From assembly GCF_004027225.2 (NCBI RefSeq), contig NC_044277.2, positions 38,916,305 through 38,980,304 of the forward strand: DNA of 64,000 nt, given 5' to 3'. The translations under genes were made by a program, and so were the position numbers. Below, one piece after another: positions 48,583 through 60,071 of the stretch. Numbering within the stretch: the first letter of the stretch is position 1; every line of letters starts with the position of its first letter. The DNA comes from Strigops habroptila. Taxonomy: Eukaryota > Chordata > Aves > Psittaciformes > Psittacidae. The notes beneath the pieces are model-generated. The model saw only the letters and a list, made by a program, of their open reading frames with translations, did no database searches and was not told where the DNA came from.

Positions 48583-49118
48583 AATCATAGAATCAACTAG
48601 CTTGGAAAAGACCTTTAAGATCCTCAAGTCCAACCATTACTCCAGGACTGCCAAGTCCGCCACTAAACCATGTCACTAAGGGCCTCATCTACACGGTTTT
48701 TGAACACTTCCAGGGACGGTGATTCCATCACTTCCCTGGGAAGCCTGTTCCAATGCCTGATCACCCTCTCTGTGAAGAAATTGTTCCTAATATCCAATCT
48801 AAACATCCCCTGGCGCAGGTTGAGGCCGTTTCCTCTTGTCCTATCACTTGTTAGCTGACAGAAGAGACTGACCCCCACCTCACCACAACCTCCTTTCAGG
48901 TAGATGTAGAGAATGATAAGGTTCCTGCTGAGGCTTCTCCAGGCTAAACAACCACAGGTCCCTCAGCCACTCCTCGTAACTCTTGTGCTCCAGACCTTTC
49001 ACCAGCTTTGTTGCCCTTTTCTGGACCCACTCCAGCACCTCAATGTCTTTCTTCTAGTGAGGGGCCCAGAACTGAACACAGTATTCCAGATTCAGCCTCA
49101 CCGGTCTCTGCACAAGCC
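48583..49118 (-). mobile_element. CR1 LINE 3' fragment (about 535 bp)
   Basis: Reverse complement of a CR1 3' part. One and a half degraded terminal repeats at the left are followed by the tail, then an ORF2 C-terminus readable on the minus strand (48,663-48,878: '[20 protein letters not shown]', '[17 protein letters not shown]', ending in a stop at 48,663). Further right the antisense of the 'VQFWAP'-type region is recognisable but interrupted. The sequence differs at many positions from the 33.8-kb copy, so it is another subfamily or older. It is 5'-truncated near 49,118 and non-functional. Confidence 0.92.
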
Positions 49119-50134
49119 CCCCTAGACTTTCAGCTTTCCAGAGCCAGCCAGGATATAAGAGAGATCTAGCTATAACTGGGACGCTGATTCAAAAAAGATT
49201 GGGTGAGGTGGTGTTACAAGCAAAATTACCAGGCAAGAACAGGAAATACAGAGAGAAAAGAAAGGAAGTACAGGCCTCCCCCATGGACTACCTTCCCAGC
49301 ACTGACAAGCAAGTGAAGTGACTGCAGCTGGTGCTGGCACTTGCACAGCAGGTTCCCCTCAGGTACTTTGGTCCCATCCAACAGCCATCTGCTCTCTCCT
49401 AGCCTCTCAGAAACACAGACACAGCAGATCTTTTTCATGCGCCGCAGACCAAACTCTGCTCTGACTGTGAGGGACTCCCCATCTTTTCCAGACACACTGC
49501 AGCTGCAGACACAAAACCCAAACGCTCAGAGAGAATGCCCATGGCTCCATAAACCATCAGGGTTAAATAGGAGTCACAGAGAAACAACCAGCAACACAGC
49601 ACTCCTGTTGCTGCCACCAGACCCTGTTAACCTGCTCGCATGGCTGGAGCTATGGAAGATGCGGGCACTAGCTGCTTTTCCATGAGTCATCACTGATGCT
49701 GGCAAAGCAGCTATGGTGATATACTACACTGCAGTGTACTGTCAACAAAAAAGTCTAAGTCTGGACAAGCACTAGTTTGTACTTTCTTGCCACATACTCT
49801 GCAAGTCAGACACCAAACTCCCTGTGCTTTGGCATGCTTCCCGCACAGCCATAGCACAAACAGGGGTTTTGTGTATGGCCATGGCCTCTCTCCTCTTCAG
49901 CACTGACTCCCCTGACTGTGGTCAGAGGTTACCAGTACCTACACAGCCTTACCCACTGTGCTCCCCAGAAATCCCCACCCAGTGCTCAGAACATCTCTCT
50001 TAATGCTTTTTCCCTGCCAGCTAGCGGTCCCTTCATTTGTCAATCTCCCAACTCTAAGCACAACCCTTCTGCCAAAGTAATCACCATTTGTCTCATGAAT
50101 GTAGACTTTCAGGGCGAGGGTGGTTGTGGTTCTC
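49119..50134. other. Unique intergenic sequence, no gene seen
   Basis: Moderate-GC sequence between two CR1 fragments. ORFs of 60-114 codons on both strands (for example 49,341-49,685 plus) have no recognisable domain and no exon signals that I could support. Confidence 0.5.
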
Positions 50135-50236
50135 GGCAACTAGATCTAACTGAAGATGTCCCTGCTCACCGCAGGGGGTCTGGACTAGATGACCTTTGAA
50201 GGTTCCCTCCAACCCAAACTATTCTATGATTCTATG
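50135..50236 (+). mobile_element. CR1 LINE 3' tail fragment
   Basis: Sense-strand tail only: 'gaagatgtccctgctcacc', 'ggactagatgacctttgaag', 'ccctccaacccaaactattc', then two ATTCTATG repeats ending at 50,236. About 100 bp, entirely 3' UTR. Confidence 0.93.
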
Positions 50237-52639
50237 GTAATGTTGCGCTGAACAGCACTAGCATCACTTTTGGTAAGTTCAGGGGGGGAATCGAACTGCA
50301 ATAACACATTGCCTCTGTCATGCACAGCCTCTGCTACATGAACCTAACATGAAGCCATCCATTTTATTCCCAGCACGCTGCAACCCATTTCACTCCCAGC
50401 ACCCTGCTCCACAGCAACAGCTTCTGTGGGAAGTTAAAGGGATACATTAGTTTCATCGAATCAGCCTGTTTGAGCCCTCAAGGTCAGGGCTGCCTTCACA
50501 TAAAGCTGACTCAGAGCCAATAGAGATATATGTAAGATCAGATTTGCATTCTCAGCTTCAAACCAGGTTGGAGCACTTTTTTCTTCACTCAGCCAAGGAT
50601 CATTTCAGTATTACAGATGGATGTAATTTTCCTGTCAAAAACACAAATATGCTTTAAAACTTGGCTTGATTCAGGCAAAACTCTATTTTTCCAAATCTAT
50701 CAAATTATTTGACCCATAATTGATTGAAGTGTCCAAAAGAATAATTTTATATTTTTAAAAGGAACATTTCCACTAGATTTTTACTTTACCCTTCATGTCA
50801 TGTAGCTCCTTTTGCCAAGAATAAGCGGACAACTTTTTCTTTTTTTTCCAAGTTTATTTCATTTTGTGCCTATGTCATAGTCTCTGGAAACCCATCTTAC
50901 ATGTTGAAGCCATAAAGAAGACCTAGCCTAAACTCCCTTTATGCCATCTGCCAGGAGCACTTTGCAAAGATTTCTGCAGTGTTCTGGAGCTCAGCTAAAA
51001 TCAACAGCACCCATGATAAACATGAGGAACCTGATCTAGGGATCTTGGAAAAACAGCACGTGAGGTGCCAGACTGAGTCCTTTAAAAATTTTATTGGTAA
51101 TTACAGAACAAGATTGTAACGGAGAAAAGGGATGGCACCATATTGTCTCTTGGTTATGTGATTGCATTCAGTAACAAACACTTTATTCTGAAACCTGGCA
51201 CAGATGGTACATACAGTGTCACTGAAATAAAGAGCGCTCTGTGCACTGTCCTCTTCACAGTCTACATTACTGTTAATATTTACTCTTTATATTCACTACA
51301 AGCATAGAAATGCTAGCACCAAGTAATAAATGCACAATTTTTCTATGTCTCTGTAAGGTCTTTGCAAACCTCAGTGGGACAAAAATCCTAGTACTTTATT
51401 TTCTTTCCATTAAGTAGGAAACCAGTTCAGAAAATTGTAAGTTTTCTTCCTTCTCCTGGGTTTCCTCCACCAGTAGTTTAAAATTCCTGTTTACTGAACA
51501 CACACAAACTGTTACTGATAGCATCAGGCAGCACAGATGTTGACTACTTTGCCCAGCATTTTTTAATTTAATTTTAATCTTGCACCCATTGCTTGTTACA
51601 GACCCAAGTATACTTGTTGTCCAACACTAACCCTGTGTTGCTGCATAGCTTCTTACCATCATTCTATGAAATGCTGACTCGTGAAATCAATATTAAGGAA
51701 AATGACCAGCGTATCTTTTCAAGCCCCTTTTCTGCCAGAGAAGCAACTGCATAGGAAAAAAACCACCCTTAAACCATAAAAAAAAAGGGAAACATTCTAG
51801 TTGTTGCCTAATAGCATATAAAGCTAAATACCACCAAAACTAAGAGTAAAATCTAACTCTTCTAAATCCCATTTCAGATGGAATGCTTTCTCTTTCTATA
51901 GTCCTTTCTTTCACTTTCAGCCCCTGCACATACACGTATGCTTCAGAGAGCGTGATCCTGAGCGACACGTGGTATGTAATCATGTTTAAAATGTAAATAC
52001 AGAGGAAATGATATTGCAACTTGAGTTTGCAAGGCCTTTGCAATCTTAATTTTGGTCTTTCCTAGTTTTCACATTCTTGATTACTTAAAAAACAAACAAA
52101 CAAACAAACAAACAACGAGATCCCAAGAAGTGTTATACTGCATGATCCCTAGTAATTACTTCTCCCCAGAGCCACTACCAAGGTCTGTTTCTATAACTTG
52201 TATATCAACAGACAAGAGTATTGCTTGAGTAAAAGAACACATAATTAATTCAAAACACGCTTTTTGTTTGTTTCTGATGTAACTTACTCAAAACTACAAG
52301 AGGGAATTATAAAAGAGGAAAAAAATCAGACTGCTGGTTTCCACCTTAGATGTCCATCCTGGTCAGACATGCAGTTTCACACTCCTCCAGACAAACTGAG
52401 GTGCAAACAGGAACTATAAATTAAGACTGGATTGGCCTTTAGCACATCACTTGGCTGAGAAAATGATAGCATATGCTTCAGTTTGCTGAGTGAAAGGAAT
52501 TCACCTTCCTGAAGCACAAGGGAGCCAAGGGTCCCAAAGTTACCTAACAAGTGCGAAGAAACGAGATACTAAGAACTGCAAATCTCAGAAATGAAGCAGC
52601 AGTTGTTGCAAACAGCGATTTCCAACTGAAAGCTCCTTC
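50237..52639. other. Unique sequence upstream of the BPNT2 island, no gene seen
   Basis: AT-rich non-coding sequence rising to the CpG island. It contains a CAAA microsatellite at 52,087-52,116. No CR1 and no recognisable exon were found. Confidence 0.55.
52087..52116. repeat. (CAAA)n microsatellite
   Basis: About six tandem CAAA units after an A-run. It could be length-polymorphic. Confidence 0.95.
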
Positions 52640-53051
52640 CCAGCGTGTAAAGCCATCATCCCGAGCAGCCCCCACAGACAGCAGGCTGGGGCACCTCCAA
52701 CCGGTGCCCCCCCACGCACCTGCAGCCTAGGAGATGAAGCAAAAACCACCCCAAGTCATACTTTTCGTGAGAAGCAGCGGGCGAATGTGCGCTATCAGAT
52801 ATGTCCACAGTAGGAAACAACGGGACTCTCCCACCGGGATACCCGCAAAGCAGACCACCACCACACACAGGACCGCACATCCCAGCCGAGCGGGCAGCGG
52901 GACATGCTCAGTGCGAGCGGCGAGCCCCGCCCCGCCTGACCCGGATACAGACGGCGCTGTCTGCTCGCCGGCCCACCGAGGAGCGTGGAGCCGGGCCGGT
53001 CCTGCCACTCGTGTAAGAGCAGCGGTGAGAGTGGAGCGCCCCGGCACCGTT

Positions 53052-53066
53052 ATGGGTCTGTGGTGA
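53052..53066 (+). other. Four-codon upstream ORF in the BPNT2 leader
   Basis: ATG GGT CTG TGG TGA, encoding MGLW. It has G at -3 and G at +4, so a favourable start context. It ends 48 bases before the BPNT2 start codon. If the 5' UTR includes it, ribosomes could initiate here and then need to reinitiate, lowering BPNT2 output. Whether the transcript begins upstream of it is unknown. Confidence 0.45.
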
Positions 53067-53114
53067 GCGTCCAGCACTGCTGTCTGCCCCACTGTTCCCT
53101 CCTGCCCCGCGGCC

Positions 53115-53492
53115 ATGGCCCCTATGGGGATCCGCCTCTCGCCGCTCGGCATGGCTGTGTTCTGCCTGCTGGGGCTGGGTGTTCTCTACCACCTCTACTC
53201 CGGCTTCCTGGCCGGTCGCTTCGCCTTCTTCATGCTGAGCGAGCCGGCGGCCGGCGGGCCCGAGACTCCCCACGGCTCCGGCGCCGTGGACCTGCGGGAG
53301 CTGCTGGCCGTGTCCGTCCTGGCCGCCGTCAGGGGTGGGGAGGAGGTGAAGCGGGTCCGCGATGGCAACGACCTCAATGCCAAGGCCAAGGGGAAGACGC
53401 GGGAGGGGGCCGAGGAGCAGCTGACGAGCGGTGACCTGCTGTCCAATCGTAGGATGTTCTACCTGCTGAAGAGCGCCTTCCCCGCCGTGCAG
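53115..53492 (+). CDS. BPNT2: BPNT2 (IMPAD1) exon 1, Golgi PAP phosphatase, N-terminal 126 residues
   Basis: Partial coding sequence. BPNT2 (IMPAD1, gPAPP) is a Golgi type II membrane enzyme of the inositol monophosphatase superfamily. It hydrolyses 3'-phosphoadenosine 5'-phosphate, the by-product of PAPS-dependent sulfotransferases, to AMP, and so supports glycosaminoglycan sulfation; human loss causes a chondrodysplasia with joint dislocations. The start [12 protein letters not shown] matches the human protein as I know it. The ATG has a near-ideal context (gcggccATGg). Residues 1-11 are a short cytosolic tail, about 12-34 a hydrophobic signal-anchor, 35-58 a variable Gly/Pro-rich luminal stem, and from 59 ([18 protein letters not shown]) the phosphatase fold begins. 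[19 protein letters not shown] (93-112) is the family's substrate/metal-proximal helix region. The DPLDAT-type metal site lies in later exons. Exon 1 ends after codon 126 (VQ), phase 0, at GTGCAG|GTGGGT. The full human protein is about 359 residues. Confidence 0.96.
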
Positions 53493-55479
53493 GTGGGTGC
53501 CCGGCTCGCTCCGCTGAGGCGGGCGGGCGGGCGGCTGCGGGCCCGGGGCTGGGCTCCACTTAGCCCGCAGTGTGCAGCCCCGGGGTAGGCTGCTCGATAC
53601 TGGCCCTGTAACGCCGTGAGGGCTCAGCCCTTTGCGGGGCGACACGTGTCGCCTCTCCGTTTTGTAACCGCCGACGGGAAACGCTGCCCTTGGTTTGCAT
53701 TTTTCCTTCCCCTCTTGCAGGTTCTGTGGCAGTGCTACCTCATACATGTTGCCGTGGGTGCTGGGTTGCGGGGGAAGGGGTGGATCATGTGTAAGCGAAG
53801 CTGTGTGAGGCGAAACCGTGTGTTTGAATTGGTACGGGCATGAGGGGTGAAAAACACCGAGTCTAACTGTTGTAGAGTATGTGCTCTCTGGTTAAGGGTA
53901 AAGGCTATTTCATAGTGCCAATTCTATGTGTTTATTTAATTACGTGTTTATGGTGCTGTAACTAGGAATGCTGTTATTTTTGTAATTATTCTTCCTGATA
54001 GTTGTCATTCCCACTTTTAAGTTACGGGGAGAAATGATTAGAAGTTTGTGGTTTAGGAGCATAGTGTTATATTACCTGAGTTCTTAGCTCTGGTGGCTTT
54101 GGGCCAGCAAATAAACCAATGGCTGTGTCACGCTGTGGATCACTGCCTACATGAGCAAAATAAATTTACTTTTCTTTCTTAGGTGCATACCTCTCCCTGC
54201 CCTCATGAGCTTCTCAAATCTGAGTCTACCACCTAAGGTTGCACCCAAACCAGAATTGTACTTTGAGGCTTTGGGGGTTTTGTTGACTTTGTTACCACTT
54301 TCGCTTTAGTGAATGGGAACTTCTCTGCAGTCTCCTGATGTTACAGTCTAGTTTTTTACTGTCATTTGAAATGGATAGCAAACCCTAGTTTTGGATTTAA
54401 AAGGTGACAATTGCATGCTTTTTCTGGACAGGTAGTGTAGTTAAGTTTACTTTTTGGTTAAGTTTAGTTACTACTCAATGAGTTTTCAGTGGTTGCTTTA
54501 GAAGTTCATCAGGGTGTTGTGTAGGTCTTTGATGCTTTGGTTTTTAAATGTTGTAGAGAATCCATTTAATATAATAACTAAAGAAAACACCAAATTCTTC
54601 AATATTTGAAATAAACTTGATATGTGATTAATCTTCCTCAACAGAAAGATTGTGAAGGTTATGTTCTGAAGATTGCTGGATTACTAGTTAATAGCAAGTA
54701 TTGTCCCCTGTTCTCTTTTGTTGTTCAGTGTCCTCACAGAGCTTGGTGTTCCAGCATGCCTGTATTGCTGCCTGAAACCTGTACAGTTTCTCCCCTTCCG
54801 CAGGTGGAGGGACTTCATTAGATACGAGAGTTGTCTATTCTTCTAGAGAAGGCTGGGGCTTTGGTCTAGGCTTGAAGAGCTCAGTGAACTGTATTGCCTG
54901 TTCCATGTCTGGCTATGTGCATAAATTCTGCTCTGGTGCCTCGGATGCATAGCAGTGACAGTCTGACTTGCACGTCTTCCTCTCAGAGGGTGTTGACTTT
55001 GAAAATCTACTTTTAAAAAACTTTGGTACTCCTTTTTTATTTTCCTTGCAGTTAACTTTTGCAGCTGGTCTTTAAAAGTAGATAGTACTTTCTGAAGTGC
55101 AGATGTGTTCTCGAACATAGTGTGAGGACAAAAGTGTGTGTGCACATCTGTGGAACTGGGGGAAAAAAAAAATCAGACATATGTTTTTTCTTATTTCATT
55201 CTTCTCCTGCCACTGAGCTTGAGCACTGAGGATGACTGCGAAGAGTTTGTTTGACAAATCTTTCAACTGATCTAGTTATTCAATCTGACAGATCAGCTCT
55301 GGGATATTTGGTATTCTGAGTACATGATCTGGATAGTAACAGCTTATCTCACGCAGCGTTTAAAAAATATCCGCTAAGCTGTATGTACTGATAAGACATT
55401 CTGCTTCTTTAAGTCTATACTGCAATGAAGATATATTCGTAAACATTTGTCCAAAACAAAATAACACCCTTTTATATAA

Positions 55480-55497
55480 TTTTTTTTTTTTTTTTTT
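55480..55497. repeat. Poly-T tract in intron 1
   Basis: Eighteen consecutive T with no adjoining retrotransposon body. Confidence 0.9.
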
Positions 55498-56030
55498 GCT
55501 ATATTCATGTGGCACTATATACTCCTGAGGTGTAAAGACAAGGTCTCATTTCAATCTGCAAATCCTTCATGTGTACCTGCAGCACAACACAGCTAAAACT
55601 GCAACTGCCTTATAGAACAGACCTGCTGCAGTTTTGGTTTGAATAGGAGGATTACAGAGGATTTCCTGAGACACCTTTCATGTGAGGCAGTATGAAGCCG
55701 CATCTTGTAAGAAGCATTGTACTTTCTGCAGCCTTATCCCCTTGTACAGACTGATGCTCCAGAATAAAAAACATTGCTGAAGTGAAATAAAGCCCCTCTT
55801 CTTGATACAGAAGGTGCTGCTAACAAAGGTGTCAAACAAAATTGAAAGAATTCCAAGAGTAAACTTATGTAAAATGCTGATTTACTCACATAAGTAAATG
55901 AAATAAGTGGAGTCCTTGGTCTAACGGGGTACCTCAACATTTAAAATAGTGCCAAATATTGCAGCCAGGAAAAAAACAAACTGGCACAAAAAACAAAGTG
56001 CCAAATATGTCTATAATGCAAAGGAAATGT

Positions 56031-56131
56031 GGCTTTGAGCAACCTGGTCTAGTGGAAGGTGTCCCTGCCCATGGCAGGGGAGTTGGAACTAAATGAGCTT
56101 TAAGGTCCCTTCCAACCCAAACCATTCTATG
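56031..56131 (+). mobile_element. CR1 LINE 3' tail fragment
   Basis: Sense-strand tail: 'gagcaacctggtctagtgg', 'gtgtccctgcccatggcagg', 'ggtcccttccaacccaaacc', and a single ATTCTATG at the end. About 100 bp in the same orientation as the host gene. Just upstream a 12-base sequence (agtgccaaatat) occurs twice, at 55,948 and 55,998. Confidence 0.93.
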
Positions 56132-57790
56132 GGCCTCTAAGAAATAGCCATGGCTTTCCAATGTTTAAAAATAACCAGGGGTAGAAGTTATTTTACTGAA
56201 ATAAGCTGAAGTCAGTGAGAAGCCTTGGTTTCCATGTATTGTGCTGCTGGATGTAAAAAGGGAAAGCGTGCAAATGGTCTGTCCGAAGCAGATTTTCTCA
56301 TAAGGTGTGATTATTAAGAGAAGATGGAAGACTTAGGCTTTTCACTTGCAAAAGCTGACATAAATCTGGAAAGAGTCTTACAATCCTGACAGTAGTGATT
56401 TATACAAAAACTTTTAAAATCTGAGGGCAGGAAGAGAGGGGAAAAAAAGCACCACAGCAAAGAGCATAGAAAATGTTTTGTTCTTTTACATGAGGGTACT
56501 GAGTCTACAGAGGAAGAGGAACTCCACTGCTTACATCACCTGCTCTACTTGATATAAATAGATGGATTTGCATCAGTTCAAGACTTGTTATAGCTAGGTT
56601 AGGTAAGACCAAAGAGGAATGGATCAATTCTGTTTTATCATTGTGTAGTACATTGAGTGGTGTTGGGTATTGTTGTTATATCCCTCAGAAATAGGCGTGA
56701 GAAAGATAATGGAGGAAGGGACAATTCACTTACTTCTAAGTTGGGTGTTACCCAGTGTTGTCTGATCACAGTCAGCATCCAGCAGTGCTTATTTGCATGC
56801 ATCTTCTATGCAGTATAGTTGTGCAGTTGATTTTAAAATACATTTAATGCTAAAATATGTGCAGTGGTTTCCCTTGATAAAGTCCTGAACTGCAGTTACA
56901 AGCTTGTTTGTAGAGGTGTTTACTTCTTTGAAGAGGTGTTTACGACTTCTGCACTACCTGTGTATTGTCCTTGGCTATTTGTTTGTCATGCTGAGAATGA
57001 GTTAAACCTCTGATCCAGCTATAATCATCCCCTCTGCTCCTTTTAATTTTTTAAGTTCATAGTTATCTTTTTCTGGGTTATTTTGCTGCTTTCCTGGTTG
57101 GTTCTCCTGTTTATTCCTTGTGCTAACACAGCGATGGTGCAGTAAGGACTGGGATGGGAATCTCCCTGGGATTAGGGAGATGCTTGAGTGGGAAGATGGG
57201 ACTGGGGAGGCTGTGTTTCCAATTTCAGTTAGAGTCTGGCCAGAAGCACTGTAATGTTCTGCCCAGAAGAGCTTCTCTGAAGAGATGATTCATGATACCT
57301 GGGCTTCAGCAGCATTACCTGGTAAAAGAGCTTCTCTCAGCACCACACATCAGGGTCTTCCATTCTTCTAACACTTGTTAGCTTGTCTAGGGGTCAGTGT
57401 CAGGAGCTTGATATTTGTATATATCCAAGGTAAAAATATAAAATAAAGGTTATTTAGGAATACCCTAGTTCAGTTAACATTGTGGCTCTACCAACAGCCT
57501 GTTCTGGCACATCTGAAGGAGCACCTCTTCTTGCTTATAAAGGCAAGAGTGATTGATAGATGTGATCCTTAAACTAGTACTTTGGCCACATTCCCTCTTT
57601 CTTCTGACTGTGAAAAAAAGCCCTAGCAATTTTAAATTGGTGAAATTAAACCTCTCTCTCCTCCCCCCATTCTGCTATTTTGCCTGCACGCTGTACTAAC
57701 ATTATTTTCACAGGGTGCAGCCTTCAGTCTTATTTGACAGAATAAATGCTGCCCTATACTCTCATTTTGGGCTTATTTTTGACAAGTGCA

Positions 57791-57853
57791 TTAGAATCGT
57801 AAAATTGTACAATGGCTTGGGTTGGAAGGGAACTTAAAGATCATCTAGTTCCA
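57791..57853 (-). mobile_element. Very short CR1 3' tail fragment
   Basis: Degraded terminal repeats followed by 'cttgggttggaagggaac' and 'agatcatctagttcca', the reverse complement of the CR1 tail. Only about 60 bases, with no coding part. Confidence 0.85.
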
Positions 57854-59758
57854 TTGATTTATGTTCTGCAGTTGAATCAGCTATGTGTCTTGTTTTCTAT
57901 TGTAAATCGTGAATAGAGAAATATCCTTTGTACCTTCTGGGATGTTTCTTGTGGTTTTTCTTTTTTTGGTTGTTTTGGAGTTTGTTTGTTTTGTTATTGT
58001 GACTGATGTATATCAAGTCTTCCTCTGTCCCAGTCTTCTGGCATCTTTTTATTGGTCTTGCCACTGGCCTGAATCTGAACGTTCTATCTCCTTGCCACTT
58101 AAGACAGATGATAAATACCTCATTTCAAGCTTGAGCATGATAATGCTGGAATCAGGCATCAGTGTTTGAAATGGAAATTTGAGAACATGACAGTTTTACT
58201 GTTAACGAGATTTTCTTCCAAATTAATTCCACTTCTTGAAAATTAATGTCTCCAAGCACTCCATTTTTATCAAGCTACCTGAAGTACTTTCTAGGTTTAA
58301 ACATGCTGTTTACAGACTTCTGACCATAGTGCCAGCTATCCTACTGGAATTTCATCTGAGATGGCGAGCTCTGCACTTGATACAGATTCTGTGGGAAAGA
58401 TAGCTATGTTAAAGAAGTAGGTTTGAAAACCAAAATGCTACTTAAACTTCGGAAGGATTTCAGTGCTTTGCTGAGTAAGTTCAGTAATTTGTTTGTCTCT
58501 TCATGTTGTGAGAATGGCATCTTCAGGTCTCAAAGTTTTTAACAAAATTAACATCTTTCTGACCCAGATGATCTTAGCAGCTGCCAACAGGTTTCTAAGT
58601 AAAGTAAGAAGTGTAAATGTTAATCCGAAATCTCAGGAGTAGGTGTTGTCTGGAGATGCATCTCTCAACATGGTTTTTAATTGATGTTAGATGACTTACT
58701 GGTTCTCTCTACACAAAATGAAATTAAAGCCTGTAACTTTATGTTAATGAGTTCTGTGATTATCAGATGTAACTACAAGTAGTTTGTTTGGCTTGTGTGA
58801 ATACTGGGGGTGTTTGTCAGTTGAGCATCTGGAGATTCGAGTTTCTCAGTAGTATAGCCACTCACAGTGCAAGTTTTCTCAGTGTTATTGTATTGGTAGG
58901 CTTCTAATCTGGCTTTATTTGGATGTTTTCTTAAACTGAAAAGTAGTGTTGCAACTCTCATGACAAGCTGGTCATCCCTTTCTCTTTCCTAGACTTGCAT
59001 TTGTATAGAACTGAAACGGAGAATTTTGCCATCTATGGAAACAACTTGTGTGAGCTAATGAGTGAGTGGCTTTATTTCTTTTGCTGGGCTTAAATTCTAG
59101 TTGTTTCTACAGATTACTGGTGGAAACTGAATTCTGTGATCCATGCTGATTCCCTCTTGCATTTTTTGTTGTTTTCACCAACTTCTATTTGTCATAAACC
59201 AGTAGAAGCAGGGTTGTCATCTGGTACATCTTTACCATTTATGAAAACCTGTTTAACTCTGCTTCCTGCTGACTTAATGACCAAAGCCACATAAAAGTTT
59301 TGATAAGCACTAGTTGAGCTTTTTGGCATTTAGGCTTGTCCATACTGTTCTTTGCATACCCTATGATCTTGTTCCTGCATGAAGTGGTGACTTCTTGTCA
59401 TTAAATTAAATGAGGATGTAGTTGATAGTAGATGGAAACTTCTGTCTATCTGGACTTCCATGCCTTGAAAAATGCATGCGTCCTTTATCTGTATTGTGGC
59501 ATTATTGTAGAAGTAGTTGTTGTTTTCATTTCAAATCAATGACAAGACCAGTGGGTTTTATACATTTTATTATTTTACATACTAGTATATTTTTGTACCT
59601 GATACATTTATATACAAATATACTTTATATTTTTATTAAACTTTATAACCTTTTAACAAGCAATTTACTTAGAGAACCATGTGATTTAAGCAAGGTGCTC
59701 TCTATACTTTGATAACAAGATTTACACTGCTAAAACTCTTTGTAAATTGTGCCCTAGC

Positions 59759-59776
59759 AAGAACCTTTTTGAAAGG
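59759..59776. repeat. Left copy of an 18-bp direct repeat flanking a CR1
   Basis: Sequence aagaacctttttgaaagg. It matches 60,054-60,071 at 17 of 18 positions. It may be a target-site duplication. Confidence 0.6.
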
Positions 59777-59830
59777 CATGAAGAAGATCACGAGTAAAAG
59801 CTCATTTTTTCATTTCTAATGTGTTGAAGT

Positions 59831-60046
59831 AATCATAGAATAGTTAGGGTTGGAAAGGACCGTAAGATCATCTAGTTCCAACCCCCCTGCCATGGGCAGG
59901 GACACCTCGCACTAAACCATGTCGCCCAAGACTCTGCCCATCCTGGCCTTGAACACCGCCAGGGATGGAGCATTCACAACTTCCTTGGGCAACCCATTCC
60001 AGTGCTTCACCACCCTCACTGTAAAGAACTTCTTTCTTATATCTAA
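59831..60046 (-). mobile_element. CR1 LINE 3' fragment, same subfamily as the 33.8-kb copy
   Basis: Reverse complement of a CR1 end. It starts with a single terminal repeat, then the tail, then antisense of ORF2's last residues (minus strand '[28 protein letters not shown]' in two pieces, ending in a stop at 59,912). It aligns by eye nearly base for base with 33,848-34,052. Homology to that copy stops after 'atatctaa' at 60,046, marking a sharp 5' truncation. Flanking direct repeats lie at 59,759 and 60,054. Confidence 0.94.
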
Positions 60047-60053
60047 GGAGGAG

Positions 60054-60071
60054 AAGAACCTTTTCGAAAGG
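60054..60071. repeat. Right copy of an 18-bp direct repeat flanking a CR1
   Basis: Sequence aagaaccttttcgaaagg, differing from the left copy by one T/C change. It lies 7 bases beyond the CR1 5' breakpoint. Confidence 0.6.

Larger units (their letters stand above)
52640..53690. promoter_or_regulatory. BPNT2: CpG-island promoter of BPNT2
   Basis: About 1 kb of strongly CpG-rich sequence covering the region before exon 1, exon 1 itself and the start of intron 1. A GC box (ccccgccccgcc, Sp1-type) lies at 52,925-52,936, about 180 bases before the start codon. No TATA box is evident, which fits a broadly expressed housekeeping gene. The transcription start cannot be fixed from sequence; it most likely lies between the GC box and the ATG. 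A minus-strand donor at 52,720 suggests the island could also fire leftwards. Confidence 0.88.

Noticed and set aside
50285..50345. tRNA T-arm-like string ('gaatcgaactgc')
   Set aside because: No matching acceptor stem, D-arm or anticodon arm can be built around it.
52734..53434. Long ORFs on both strands across the BPNT2 island, including a 279-codon minus-strand frame (52,908-53,747)
   Set aside because: GC-rich sequence lacks stop codons by chance. Only the plus-strand frame from 53,115 matches a known protein; the rest are shadows.
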